Positions 1 to 8,759 are shown, counted from the stretch's first letter. The stretch is 64,000 nucleotides of DNA from JAZKID01 sp965247525 (GCA_965247525.1 OZ252015.1:1674001-1738000), one strand, 5' to 3'. Numbers and translations: made by a program. The notes: generated from the sequence alone by a model not told the origin.

Positions 1-236
1 TTACAAATGCCGCATTCATTTCACTCGGCGGACTTTACAAATGCCGCATTCGTTTCACTCGGCGGATTTTACAAATGCCGCATTCATTTCATTCGGCAGA
101 CTTTACAAATGCCGCATTCGTTTCACTCGGCGGATTTTACAAATGCCGCATTCGTTTCACTCGGCGGATTTTACAAATGCCGCATTCATTTCATTCGGCA
201 GACTTTACAAATGCCGCATTCGTTTCACTCGGCGGC
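1..236. repeat. 34-bp tandem repeat (minisatellite), about 7 copies
   Basis: Seven head-to-tail copies of a 34-bp unit start at 1, 35, 69, 103, 137, 171 and 205. Each unit begins TTACAAATGCCGCATTC. Two main variants alternate: one with CATTTCA..GACT, the other with CGTTTCA..GATT. Copies 2-3 and 5-6 are the same two-unit block, so duplication also occurred in 68-bp steps. The array runs to the window edge and may be longer. It covers the stop codon of the leftward gene that follows. A 34-bp period is not a multiple of three, so an open frame through it cycles through all frames and is not evidence of coding. No spacers are present, so it is not CRISPR. Confidence 0.9.
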
Positions 237-1136
237 GACCGGACGCTCGTCAAGCACGTTGTCGAGATGTTGCAACAGAACGGCGACAAGCTGCGACAAT
301 TTCCGCGCCAGCTCATCAAACCCGTCAAGTTTTTCCAGCGTCTTCTCGTTCAGATAGAGCGCGCGGTTGATCTCGATCTGGAACACATGAATGCCTTGGG
401 CCGGTGCGCCGTAATGCTCGGTAATGAAACCGCCCGCGTAAGGCTTGTTGCGGGCAACCGAAAAACCAATGCGTTCAAGCGCCGCTTGCGCAAGGTCGAC
501 AAGACCCGGCGCGCAGCTGGTGCCATAACGGTCACCAAGGACGATATCGGCGCGCGGTTTGTCGAAACGCCCGCGGGCACAAGACGGCATGGAATGGCAG
601 TCCAGCAAAACAGCAACGCCGTGCTGGCGGCGCATGTCCTGAAGCAGATTGCGCAATTTATGATGGTAAGGTTTGTGGTAAGTCTCGATGCGTTTCAGCG
701 CGTCGTCCACCAGCAATGGCCTGTCATAAATGTCTTCGCGGTCAGCAACAATGCGCGGAATCACCCCAAGGCCGCCGGCCACGCGTACCGAACGCGTATT
801 GGCAAATGGCGGCAGTTTGCCGCTGAACATTTTCGGGTCGAGCTCATAAGGTTCGCGGTTGACGTCGAGAAACGCGCGCGGGAACAATACGCGCAGCATT
901 TCGACGCCGTGCTGCAAGGACGCTGTAAACAACTCGTCCACATAGGCATCTTCTGAGCGTCGCAAGGCAAATCCATCAAGACGTGAAGCTTTCAGCAGGC
1001 AATCTGGATAGTCACGGCCCGAATGGGGCGAATTCAGCAAAAGCGGTGTTGAGATGAACGGGCGCTGGCCCGCACTGGCGCGCGGGCTTTTAAGCAGTTC
1101 AAAACCCGGCAAAGCGGGGAAAAAATCGTCACGCAT
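225..1136 (-). CDS. N-formylglutamate amidohydrolase family protein
   Basis: This 303-residue protein belongs to the N-formylglutamate amidohydrolase family (FGase), which deformylates N-formylglutamate at the end of one histidine degradation route. Visible family features are NSPHSGRDYP near the N-terminus, the VLLDCHSMPS segment with a likely metal-binding His, DIVLGDRYGTSC and a late FQIEINRALY segment. I chose the ATG at 1136 (MRDDFFPALPG); an upstream in-frame start at 1247 would add 37 residues that do not look like the family. The last codons and the TGA stop lie inside the 34-bp tandem repeat, so the extreme C-terminus (PVAAE) may be repeat-derived. No other hut genes are adjacent, so the true substrate could be another N-acyl amino acid. 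Confidence 0.85.
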   Translation of the reverse strand: MRDDFFPALPGFELLKSPRASAGQRPFISTPLLLNSPHSGRDYPDCLLKASRLDGFALRRSEDAYVDELFTASLQHGVEMLRVLFPRAFLDVNREPYELDPKMFSGKLPPFANTRSVRVAGGLGVIPRIVADREDIYDRPLLVDDALKRIETYHKPYHHKLRNLLQDMRRQHGVAVLLDCHSMPSCARGRFDKPRADIVLGDRYGTSCAPGLVDLAQAALERIGFSVARNKPYAGGFITEHYGAPAQGIHVFQIEINRALYLNEKTLEKLDGFDELARKLSQLVAVLLQHLDNVLDERPVAAE

Positions 1137-1317
1137 CACGTCTGGTAACCTGTTGCCGTGAATTTGCCTTGAAGCTTTCCCATTGTCCACTACAGGCTTT
1201 GATAAAAGATTGAAGCTTTTCTTTTCTTTTTGTCGCAAATCAGGCATTTAGAAGGGGCTCGTTTACCTGTATTGCGTAGTTTCGAGGCTGTAGCCGCAGG
1301 CAATAAGGACAACTGAC

Positions 1318-1674
1318 TTGAAAATTTTACTCGCAGAAGATGACAATGACATGCGCCGTTTTTTGGCAAAAGCGCTGGCAAATGCCGGTTTTGATGTCGT
1401 CTCCTATGACAATGGCCGCTCGGCCTATGAGCGCTTGCGTGAAGAGGCCTTTACCCTTTTGCTGACAGATATCGTCATGCCTGAAATGGACGGTATTGAA
1501 CTTGCCCGCCGCGCCACTGAAATCGACCCTGACCTGAAAGTCATGTTCATCACAGGTTTTGCCGCCGTTGCCCTCAATCCTGACAGCCAGGCGCCAAAAA
1601 ATGCCCGTATCCTGTCAAAGCCGTTTCATTTGAAAGACCTCGTCAACGAGGTCAACCGCATGCTGGCTGCGTGA
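1318..1674 (+). CDS. cpdR: Cell-cycle response regulator CpdR
   Basis: This 118-residue single-domain receiver has the acidic pair LLAEDDND, phosphoacceptor Asp51 in LLTDIVMPEMDG, a conserved Thr in FITGF and the Lys of LSKPFHLKDLV. Length and sequence match CpdR, which when unphosphorylated primes ClpXP for degradation of cell-cycle substrates including the CtrA pathway (known from Caulobacter). It starts with TTG at 1318, preceded by AAGGAC at 1305-1310. It diverges from the FGase-family gene. A two-hairpin element with a U-run ends the transcript at about 1759. RcdA, a second adaptor of the same pathway, is encoded at 39.4 kb. Confidence 0.92.
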   Translation: MKILLAEDDNDMRRFLAKALANAGFDVVSYDNGRSAYERLREEAFTLLLTDIVMPEMDGIELARRATEIDPDLKVMFITGFAAVALNPDSQAPKNARILSKPFHLKDLVNEVNRMLAA

Positions 1675-1694
1675 AGCGTGACAGCTCAAGCCGG

Positions 1695-1759
1695 CAAATC
1701 ATGCCGGTGGCATAATTTGAGTAAGTAACGCCCCGAGCCTCGCTGCAAGGGGCTTTTTT
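1695..1759 (+). repeat. Dispersed two-hairpin element, copy A (terminator-like, after cpdR)
   Basis: The first palindrome is AAATCATGCC-GG-TGGCATAATTT (one mismatch), followed by the shared linker TTGAG. A second hairpin, GCCCC..GGGGC, runs straight into TTTTTT. The same two-part layout and linker occur at 17531-17595 and 55257-55480, and on the minus strand at 31769-31830. It acts most simply as the intrinsic terminator of cpdR. Confidence 0.8.
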
Positions 1760-1883
1760 ATTCTCGATCTCAAAATGCCCATAAGCACGCTCCAATATAG
1801 CCAATAGCGCGACAACTCTCGATAGGTTTTTTATTTTAAAGAAACTTGCAGGCTGATCGCTTATTCGCTAAGCAAAACTCTTC

Positions 1884-1958
1884 GGATGCTTAGCTCAGCG
1901 GTAGAGCACTTCCTTGACATGGAAGGGGTCACAGGTTCGATCCCTGTAGCGTCCACCA
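1884..1958 (+). tRNA. tRNA-Val (GAC)
   Basis: This 75-nt cloverleaf pairs acceptor strand GGATGCT with AGCGTCC (one G-U pair). It has a D-arm TAGCTCAGCGGTAGAGC, an anticodon stem CTTCC/GGAAG with loop TTGACAT (anticodon GAC, reads GUC valine), a T-arm GTTCGATC loop, and an encoded CCA end. The last 25 nt are repeated twice just downstream. Confidence 0.95.
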
Positions 1959-2313
1959 TTTCAAGCTGGTTTTGCGAAGCACAATTCAAAGTTCCTGTGG
2001 GGCTTTAAAAAGTGACGAATGCCAAGCTGTGTCACGCCCGTGTAGCAACCCATTTTTTTACGTAGACCCGAACCTGTGACAATGTGGTCATTCGCGCTTG
2101 CGCGCTCATTTACGGTTCGACCCTGTAGCGTCCACCATTCAAGCTGGTTTTGCGAAGCACAATTCAAAGTTCTTGTGGGGCTTTGAAAAGTGACGAATGC
2201 CAAGCTGTGTCACGCCCGTGTAGCAACCCATTTTTTTACGTAGACCCGAACCTGTGACAATGTGGTCATTCGCGCTTGCGCGCTCATTTACGGTTCGATC
2301 CTTGTAGCGTCCA
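1934..2313 (+). repeat. tRNA-Val 3'-end tandem duplication (about 179-bp unit)
   Basis: The T-loop-to-CCA end of the tRNA (from GGTTCGA) recurs at 2114 and, degenerate, at 2292. The roughly 179-bp segments between are near-identical (1934-2113 and 2114-2291). Each unit also carries an inverted 12-nt copy of the T-arm (rc of GTCACAGGTTCG, first at 2069-2080). tRNA 3' ends are the usual att sites of integrative elements, so this may be a relic of repeated integration and excision. No integrase is present and I see no coding signal; open frames on the minus strand simply repeat with the unit. Confidence 0.85.
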
Positions 2314-2316
2314 TTC

Positions 2317-3042
2317 TCAGTTCGTGTCTTGCGGAAAACCAAACCTCTCGCCTTTTTTCCATTGCTCCGGCTGGTTGCCATAATTTGGTATTCCGCCTGC
2401 ATCTTTTATCATCCGGGCCATGTGCAGCAGGTTCCATGTCATGAACGTGGTGTTGCGATTGGTAAAGTCGTTATCAAAACCTGCTTTTTTGCCGCCTTTG
2501 GTTGTATCGCCGTAAGACAGGCCGGGGCCAATCTCGCCAATCCAGCCGGCATCCGCCTGCGGTGGAATGGTGCAACCGATATGCGACAGCGCATAATTGA
2601 TAAACATGGCGCAGTGTTTCACGCCGTCTTCGTTTCCCGTGACGATGCTGGCGCCAACCTTGTTGTAATAAATATACTGGCCGCTCTTATTGGTTTTGTC
2701 CGACATGGCGTAGAGCCGCTCGATAAGCTGGGTGCAAACTGAAGAAACCTGCCCAAGCCAGATGGGCGTGCCGATGACAATGATATCGGCCGCCTCGATT
2801 GTTTTGAAAAGCGCAGGCCATTTATCGCTCTCCCAGCCATGCTGCGTCATGTCAGCGTCGACGCCGGTCGCAAGACCTTCGTTGATGACACGAAAAAAAG
2901 ACACATCCACTTTTTGCGCTTCCATAATGGCAATGGATTTTCGCATCAATGTTTCGGTGTGTGATGCAGTGTCGCCTTTTTTCAATGTGCAATTGAGAAA
3001 AACGGCCTTCAAATCAGCATAGTGTTTTTTGTTGTGTGTCAT
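2317..3042 (-). CDS. Flavodoxin-like / NADPH-dependent FMN reductase family protein
   Basis: This 241-residue protein has a flavodoxin-like fold. It has an early strand KAVFLNCTLKKGDTASHTETLM that forms the FMN phosphate loop, then ADIIVIGTPIWLGQVSSVCTQLIERL, the P-I-W motif typical of NADPH-dependent FMN reductases, and GASIVTGNEDGVKHC later. It probably reduces FMN or a quinone-type substrate in the cytosol. GGAG lies upstream of the ATG. It stands alone; the tRNA-derived repeats end at its 3' side. The specific substrate is not predictable. Confidence 0.8.
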   Translation of the reverse strand: MTHNKKHYADLKAVFLNCTLKKGDTASHTETLMRKSIAIMEAQKVDVSFFRVINEGLATGVDADMTQHGWESDKWPALFKTIEAADIIVIGTPIWLGQVSSVCTQLIERLYAMSDKTNKSGQYIYYNKVGASIVTGNEDGVKHCAMFINYALSHIGCTIPPQADAGWIGEIGPGLSYGDTTKGGKKAGFDNDFTNRNTTFMTWNLLHMARMIKDAGGIPNYGNQPEQWKKGERFGFPQDTN

Positions 3043-3278
3043 TGAAGCTCCAGAAATCTGGTTAAAAAACGCTCTGCAACCCTTACCCGATATGCAAAAT
3101 AAAATCTCCTAAATACAGAAATTTACGGCAGCGCGCATGACGCGCTTTCCAAGGCCGCAAATGAATGGCCGCAGCTTGCGTTAACTATAGTCTTTCATTT
3201 TTTCTTAACTTGTTCGCGTTGGGCCGCATTTTTTGCTACACTGTAAAAATATTTGTTCGAACATTTGAAGATATTTTT

Positions 3279-6236
3279 ATGACGAAGACGCATAGACCGC
3301 ATGGGCGGAGCAGGCATTTATCGCAAGCTGACGTTAACAAAAGGCGTTTGAGCGATTTTGATAAATTTTCCAAAGCCTATGTGGCTGAAAAAATTAAAGC
3401 AGGTTGTGAGCAACAGGCTGAGGCGCAATGCAATGTCAATGATGATCAGGTGAAACAGCTGCTCGGGGATGCGGCGGTTGAATTTGTTAAGAAAACAAAA
3501 CTTCCAAAATCTTACAAGCGTGAGATCGAAGTTGACGACGGAAATGGCAATAAAGTCAAAACGACTGCAGCTGAGCGGCTCGCAAGAAATTTGTCCAAGT
3601 GGGCGACAGAGGGGCAGGGTGGCTGGCGCCGCCGTAGCGAAAAAGAAACAGTTTTAGCTGAAAGTCCCGACGGCACATTTTCGCCCAAACCCGTCATCGA
3701 TACGATCAAAGATGAGGTTGCGCGGCGCGCGGCACCAAAGCTTGCAAAAAAACAGATTGCATTGGGTTTTGATGCACCCAAAAAACCAGCCGTAAAAAAA
3801 GAGCCTGCCTCTGATAACAAGCCCGACGGCAACAAGGACGAGCAAAAACCATCGACCCAAGAGACCAAGACAGCACCCGAGACCAAAACAACACCCGAGA
3901 CCAAAACAACACCCGAGACCAAGATAACACCCGAGACCAAGACAACACCCGAGACCAAGACAACACCCGAGACCAAGACAAAACCCGAGACCAAGACAAC
4001 ACCCGAGACCAAGACAACACCCGAGACCAAGACAACACCCGAGACCAAGACAACACCCGAGACCAAGACAACACCGCAGACGCAGTCAACGCCGCAGACA
4101 CAGTCAACACCCCAGACACAACCAACACCACAGACACAGACGACTCCATCATTAGCAAATCCGCCGGAACAGCCAACTGCGTCCATGTCAGCGCCGGACA
4201 GCTCGTTCAATTTGACCGAAGCGCTGACCAGAACGAAAGATTTTGACACATCGAAACGCAGCTGGGGTCAGGCAATTGCTGACACTTACACCAATTATGC
4301 GCCAAATTTTGTGCAGAACGCGCTTGCAGCGCCGATTGACGCGATTTCAAATCTTGTTTCGCCACCAAAGGTGCTGAACCCGCGGACGGAAGCTGAAAAG
4401 AAAGACCCTAACAACTATCTGACGAAGGCCGAAAACAAAGCCTGGAACACAGCATTTTCAACAATTGGTCATAATTTCACGCTTAAAAGCACGCATCGAA
4501 AATTAGCGTCCGCCGCTCAGACCATTTTGGGCGAGGGCGTGGTGCGCCTGCCGCAGCTCCTGAGCTATGTGAACCCTGTCAATTTTACCGAGCGCTCAAT
4601 CAATTATGGTTTGGGCAGAGGTTTTTCCAGTGTCATCGATAAGCCAACAGATGATGTTGCCAAAACAATCTGGAAAGGTCTCAGCTTTGGCGAAGATTAT
4701 GAGATGTATTCCGATCCGCAAACATATTTTAACAAGAAGATTATGCCAGGCATGAGCGATGATGCGCGCCATGAGATTGAAAACAGCCGCGATGATATTC
4801 GTATGGGCTTTGTAATAGGCGCAGAAATTTCTGTTTTCACCGGAGACCCTATTGTTGCAGGTCTGTCCAAGCTTTCCAAAGCTTCGACAGTGGCAAAAAT
4901 GCTGAAGCCCGGCGAAACAATTGCAGAAGATATTTTAAAGCAAGCTGCCAGCAACAACGAAGTAAAGAACGCGGTTAATGGTCTAGCCAAGGTTGATGAA
5001 AAGGGCGCGTTTATTTGGGATATTAAACCGCCTAAAAACCCGATGATCATCGACGTGGTCCCGAACAAAAATCCCATGATTATTGATGTGGTGCCAAACA
5101 AAAATCCGATGATTATTGAAAATGTTGCCTCAGCTCAGAAAGATGATTTTTTTGTCTTCTCACCGAAAGACAGAATGCTGTTAGATATAGCGCCGGCTGA
5201 GCCGCCACTTGTCAAAATGACGGATCCGAAAGTTCTGAAATATGTTCGGAAAAATTTTGTCGAGGGTAAAATGCAGATACCTCCTAGCCGTCAGCTAAAC
5301 GGCATCAATGCCACAGGCACAACTGCTGATAAAATCGAGGAATTTACACTGGAGAACTTTTTGAAGCCAGCCAAAACAGACACATTTGGAAATACCTCTT
5401 CATTTACTGCCGAGCTTAAAAGACTAGATGAGCTTGCGCAATTTGACGAAACCTCAAACCTGACAAAAGTCGCACCTAGACAGGGTCTCGTCCGTAACAT
5501 CGGCAATAATGGCAAAGAAGTCGATCTTGCCTATCGCAGATCGTCAGCACATCTGCGCCAGTTCCTTAACAAGGGCGTTCTTGAAAAAGCCAATCTTGGT
5601 ACTCTGGAAGATTACAAAGCTTTTATGCGTAACGCGCACGAAGTGGCTGCAAATGGGAGAAATAGTGAATTAAAAGGGTGGTATCCGCGGTTGAACAACG
5701 GCAAATACGAAAACCCGGGCTGGATCAGAGACGACTGGGAAGGTATGCGATCCGGTTATGAGGCACAGGCGCGTGAGATCGAAAAAATCGCGTTGAAATA
5801 CGATGACCCCTATCGTTTCGACGAGTATTCAAAAATTGAACTGCCTGGAATTGAGAATAATGCTTTGCCAAACAATGTCGACAGGTTTCACCATTACCCG
5901 GCCGGTATTGAGCTTGACCAATATTTTGCGCAGATGCAGCGAACATCGCAGGAAGTTGAACGATTGGTGAGATTCAAAGCCGATAAAAAAGTAATTATTG
6001 AAAAAATCGCCGAACATTTCCAATACGGCATCAATGCGCGGCCATTCGCGCAAATTAACAACAGCCTGTTCATGAACGAAGCAAATATGTGGCTGAAATA
6101 TGCAAAGCTCAAAGAAATTCCACATGGCATCTTGGACCACGCCGCGCAACGGCTTCAGCCCAAAGCATTTCAAACTTATTTCTATGACGCTGTAATGGAA
6201 GGTCAGTCACTGAAGTCATTTTCAGCGACGCAGTGA
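3279..6236 (+). CDS. Orphan repeat-rich protein, 985 aa (candidate secreted/effector-like)
   Basis: I do not recognise this protein. I start it at ATG 3279 (MTKTHRPHGR); the frame is open 38 codons further upstream. Seen in order: a basic polar N-terminus without signal peptide, a Lys/Glu-rich region, and 12 hexapeptides of the xPETKx type followed by 4 of TPQTQx (residues about 193-288). Next come an Ala/Asn-rich segment, three copies of KNPMII(DVVPN) at about 586-613, and a helical C-terminal half ending in a dense segment around ARPFAQINNSLFMN..HGILDHAAQRL that looks like a folded domain. Proline/threonine linkers plus a discrete C-terminal domain resemble modular toxins or effectors, but no family assignment is possible by eye. 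It lies alone, convergent with tadD (2-bp gap). Confidence 0.7.
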   Translation: MTKTHRPHGRSRHLSQADVNKRRLSDFDKFSKAYVAEKIKAGCEQQAEAQCNVNDDQVKQLLGDAAVEFVKKTKLPKSYKREIEVDDGNGNKVKTTAAERLARNLSKWATEGQGGWRRRSEKETVLAESPDGTFSPKPVIDTIKDEVARRAAPKLAKKQIALGFDAPKKPAVKKEPASDNKPDGNKDEQKPSTQETKTAPETKTTPETKTTPETKITPETKTTPETKTTPETKTKPETKTTPETKTTPETKTTPETKTTPETKTTPQTQSTPQTQSTPQTQPTPQTQTTPSLANPPEQPTASMSAPDSSFNLTEALTRTKDFDTSKRSWGQAIADTYTNYAPNFVQNALAAPIDAISNLVSPPKVLNPRTEAEKKDPNNYLTKAENKAWNTAFSTIGHNFTLKSTHRKLASAAQTILGEGVVRLPQLLSYVNPVNFTERSINYGLGRGFSSVIDKPTDDVAKTIWKGLSFGEDYEMYSDPQTYFNKKIMPGMSDDARHEIENSRDDIRMGFVIGAEISVFTGDPIVAGLSKLSKASTVAKMLKPGETIAEDILKQAASNNEVKNAVNGLAKVDEKGAFIWDIKPPKNPMIIDVVPNKNPMIIDVVPNKNPMIIENVASAQKDDFFVFSPKDRMLLDIAPAEPPLVKMTDPKVLKYVRKNFVEGKMQIPPSRQLNGINATGTTADKIEEFTLENFLKPAKTDTFGNTSSFTAELKRLDELAQFDETSNLTKVAPRQGLVRNIGNNGKEVDLAYRRSSAHLRQFLNKGVLEKANLGTLEDYKAFMRNAHEVAANGRNSELKGWYPRLNNGKYENPGWIRDDWEGMRSGYEAQAREIEKIALKYDDPYRFDEYSKIELPGIENNALPNNVDRFHHYPAGIELDQYFAQMQRTSQEVERLVRFKADKKVIIEKIAEHFQYGINARPFAQINNSLFMNEANMWLKYAKLKEIPHGILDHAAQRLQPKAFQTYFYDAVMEGQSLKSFSATQ
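3855..4142 (+). repeat. 18-bp in-frame tandem repeat (TPETKT / TPQTQS)
   Basis: Sixteen 18-bp units encode 12 x(P/Q)ETKx and then 4 TPQTQx hexapeptides within the 985-aa orphan protein. DNA identity between central units is nearly complete (ACACCCGAGACCAAGACA type), implying recent expansion. Unit length is a multiple of three, so copy changes alter linker length without a frameshift. Long open frames on the opposite strand here are repeat artefacts. Confidence 0.92.
5034..5117 (+). repeat. 33-bp in-frame repeat (KNPMIIDVVPN), 2.5 copies
   Basis: Three consecutive KNPMII motifs are spaced by 11 residues. Codons differ between copies (ATGATCATC vs ATGATTATT), so the repetition looks kept at protein level rather than freshly duplicated. 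It lies between the hydrophobic middle and the C-terminal part of the orphan protein. Confidence 0.85.
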
Positions 6237-6238
6237 TC

Positions 6239-6754
6239 TTAAAGCTCTGGCGGCAGTTTCATGCCTTGCGCTTCGTTGACTTTGGCAAGGTTGCGGTTGA
6301 TGACCGGATTGGCAGGGTCCATCGTGTGCGCCTGTTCAAACATGGCGCGCGCTTTGCGAATATTGCCGCGCATCAGTTGCGAATAACCTTCATTGTTGAT
6401 GACTTCAGCAGTCGGCCCTAAAATTTTGCGCACCTGGACATAGGCACGGTCGGCAAGATCAAAGCGGCGCAGATTGTCATAAGAGGCGGCAAGGCCGAGC
6501 CAGGCCTGCGCGCTTCTGCCGTTCATTTCTACAGATTGGCGAAACTCAACTTCAGCAAGGCCATAAAGGCCTTTGGCAAGAAGTTTGCTGCCCTCGGCTT
6601 CATGCTCTGCGGCCGTTGTCGGCTTTTGTCCTTCGGGTGTCACCAGGCTAAGCTGGTCGGCAACATTGGGTGCGGGCTCTGAAGGGCCGAATGTTTCGCA
6701 TGCGGCAAGCGGCAGGCCTAGCGAGCAAATGAGCAAAAGGCGAAATGGCGTCAT
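6239..6754 (-). CDS. tadD: Tad pilus assembly lipoprotein TadD
   Basis: This 171-residue TPR protein has a lipoprotein signal peptide (MTPFRLLLICSLGLPLAAC; lipobox LAAC). At least three TPR-like helical pairs follow (LAKGLYGLAEVEFRQSVEMN, AYVQVRKILGPTAEVINNEGYSQLMRG, ARAMFEQAHTMDPANPVINRNLA). TadD is the outer-membrane pilotin-like lipoprotein needed to assemble the Flp/Tad secretin. It is the last gene of the leftward Tad operon, 73 bp after tadC, and its stop is 2 bp from the stop of the convergent orphan gene. Confidence 0.88.
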   Translation of the reverse strand: MTPFRLLLICSLGLPLAACETFGPSEPAPNVADQLSLVTPEGQKPTTAAEHEAEGSKLLAKGLYGLAEVEFRQSVEMNGRSAQAWLGLAASYDNLRRFDLADRAYVQVRKILGPTAEVINNEGYSQLMRGNIRKARAMFEQAHTMDPANPVINRNLAKVNEAQGMKLPPEL

Positions 6755-6827
6755 GGCGAGATCCTGTCGTCGGTTTTAAGAATAAAGGTCATGGAATTGC
6801 GTTTAAAAGTCAACGGCGTGTTTTGGT

Positions 6828-7781
6828 CTACTCAAGATGCGAGATTTTCATGGCCGCTGGCAGCAAAATCACCACGAAAAGAATCGGGAAAATGAAAATG
6901 CCGAGCGGAATGACCAGTTTTGCCGGTAAGGCATGCGCTTTTTCTTCGGCGCGTGACAGGCGCTTGTGGCGCATTTCATCGCTATACACGCGAAGCGCAT
7001 CGGTGAGCGACGAGCCAAGCTCTTCCGACTGCTGAAGAAGGGTCGCAAAGGTGCGCGCCTCTTCGATGGCAAGCCGCTGTCCAAAATTTTCCAGACTGTC
7101 GGCCATGCTTTTGCCGGCGCGTGTTTCAAGAACTGCCAGCTGAATGTTTGAGGACAGTGACGGAAATGTTTCGGCAAGCTCTGTCCCGACGCGCGACAAG
7201 GACGCTTCCATACTGACGCCGGCATCGGCGCAGACGACGAGCAGATCCATGAAATCAGGAAAGCCGGAGCGATGTTCTGTCGCGCGTTTTTTAATCCGCT
7301 TTGAAAGCCACATCACAGGCGCCATGTAACCGACAAGTGTAGCAGCGCCGGTAAGAATAAGATGCTTGTTTTCGCTTTCAAAATCCATGAAATGCGGAAG
7401 CAGGAAATAAGCCGCGGTTGCTGCTGCTGCAGCAGCAAAAGTGCGCAGCGCAAAAATGCCCGGCACCCAGCGCGGGTCGTAAAGCCCACCTTGAATCAAT
7501 TGCGAGCGCAGCGCCTTGGCTTTGACAGGATCGATCGTTTTATAATTTTTCGTAATCGTATCGATCAGCCTGTCCATCGACAAAATGCTTTGGCCGCGCA
7601 GAGCACGTTTGTTGACGGTCGTTGAATTTGTGCGAATGCCTTGTGTTCTAAGTTTAATTTCACGGCGGCCGCGCTGCTGGCTCATGACCATGAATGTAAT
7701 CGCGAACACGGCAAAAAACAGCATCAGGCCTGCGCAAATCAGAGGCCAGTCACGTGAGAAATCGAGAGATATATGTGTCAT
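6828..7781 (-). CDS. tadC: Tad pilus inner-membrane platform protein TadC
   Basis: This 317-residue type II secretion F-domain protein has an N-terminal membrane segment (LICAGLMLFFAVFAITFMVM), a pair of helices around residues 110-150, the cytoplasmic GspF-like domain (FMDLLVVCADAGVSMEASLSRV..) and a C-terminal membrane segment (KLVIPLGIFIFPILFVVILLP). With TadB it forms the platform on which the CpaF ATPase acts. Its ATG overlaps the tadB stop (TGATG), so the two are probably translationally coupled. Confidence 0.9.
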   Translation of the reverse strand: MTHISLDFSRDWPLICAGLMLFFAVFAITFMVMSQQRGRREIKLRTQGIRTNSTTVNKRALRGQSILSMDRLIDTITKNYKTIDPVKAKALRSQLIQGGLYDPRWVPGIFALRTFAAAAAATAAYFLLPHFMDFESENKHLILTGAATLVGYMAPVMWLSKRIKKRATEHRSGFPDFMDLLVVCADAGVSMEASLSRVGTELAETFPSLSSNIQLAVLETRAGKSMADSLENFGQRLAIEEARTFATLLQQSEELGSSLTDALRVYSDEMRHKRLSRAEEKAHALPAKLVIPLGIFIFPILFVVILLPAAMKISHLE

Positions 7782-8755
7782 CAGATTTTGAAACTCACCA
7801 TTTTCATCATCACGAAATTGCCGACCATCATCCAGAAGGCGGCAATGCCGAGTACGATTTTTGTCATGTCATAATGCCAGACGCTGCCGTAAAAATCCGG
7901 GCTTGTGCTTTGCACTGCGGCAAGCACGATCAGCGGTAGGGCCGATAAAGCCAGCGCTGAAAAACGTCCCTCTGCCGAAAGCGCTTTGATCTTGCGGCGC
8001 ATTTTGTAGCGCTCGCGGATCAGTTTTGACAGATTGCTCAAAATCTCGCTCAAATTACCGCCTGATGTCGTCTGGATGGAAATCGCTGTCACAAAAAGCG
8101 GTAGATCGTCTTGTCCGACGCGGTAATAGAGATTGCGCATGGCCGTCTCTAAATCATTGCCGTAAGAGACTTCGTCGCTGACGATACCAAATTCGCTGCC
8201 TACAGGGTCGGCAAGTTCGCGCGCGACCATGGAAATCGCGATGGGGATCGGATGTCCGGCGCGCAGCGAACGCACGATGATGTCGATCGCATCCGGAAAC
8301 AGTTTACCGAAAGCAGAATGGCGCCGGCCGCGTTTGAATTTAAGAAACAAAAGTGGAAATAATGTCAGGCCAAACAGCAAGGCGCCAAACGAAACAAACG
8401 GATTTCCAAAATAAAAATAAGATCCTGCAGTCATTCCGACCGCAATGCCTGCAAAAATCAATATTAATTTTGTAATGCCAAGCGTAATGCCAGATTGAAG
8501 AATGAGCCTGTTCAGCGCAATCAGCGGCAACGCGTATGCGCCTTCCGCAGTCAGGCCGCGTTCACGGCGCAACGCAATCAAAATCGCTTCGCGACTGTCT
8601 TCTTTTTTACCGATCGACAGGCGGCGGTTAATTGATGAGCGGTAGGAACGCCTTGCAAAAAGCAAAAGATAACCGGCCTCGGCAATAAGAATTGCCGCCA
8701 TGCCAAAACCCATGGCCAGCATCATTGACGGATCAATTTTATCGAAAATCTGCAT
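7781..8755 (-). CDS. tadB: Tad pilus inner-membrane platform protein TadB
   Basis: This 324-residue protein has an N-terminal membrane helix, two helices near residues 95-140, the GspF-like domain (LFPDAIDIIVRSLRAGHPIPIAISMVARE; SIQTTSGGNLSEILSNLSKLIRER, both typical of TadB) and two C-terminal membrane helices. It is the paralogous partner of TadC in the Flp pilus platform. It starts 4 bp after the cpaF stop and is clearly part of the same transcript. Confidence 0.92.
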   Translation of the reverse strand: MQIFDKIDPSMMLAMGFGMAAILIAEAGYLLLFARRSYRSSINRRLSIGKKEDSREAILIALRRERGLTAEGAYALPLIALNRLILQSGITLGITKLILIFAGIAVGMTAGSYFYFGNPFVSFGALLFGLTLFPLLFLKFKRGRRHSAFGKLFPDAIDIIVRSLRAGHPIPIAISMVARELADPVGSEFGIVSDEVSYGNDLETAMRNLYYRVGQDDLPLFVTAISIQTTSGGNLSEILSNLSKLIRERYKMRRKIKALSAEGRFSALALSALPLIVLAAVQSTSPDFYGSVWHYDMTKIVLGIAAFWMMVGNFVMMKMVSFKI

Positions 8756-8759
8756 GGCC

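Noticed and set aside
1..236. CRISPR array
   Set aside because: Units are directly adjacent with no variable spacers and no cas genes.
75..956. 293-aa open frame on the plus strand through the 34-bp repeats
   Set aside because: Antisense to the FGase-family gene, which has family motifs; it begins inside the repeat and its protein has no recognisable domain.
1961..2402. Two similar 80-87-aa minus-strand frames downstream of tRNA-Val
   Set aside because: They are the same repeat unit read antisense twice; no ribosome site and no family.
3512..4249. 245-aa minus-strand frame rich in VLVSGV
   Set aside because: Mirror image of the TPETKT repeat; an artefact of an 18-bp tandem repeat open in several frames.
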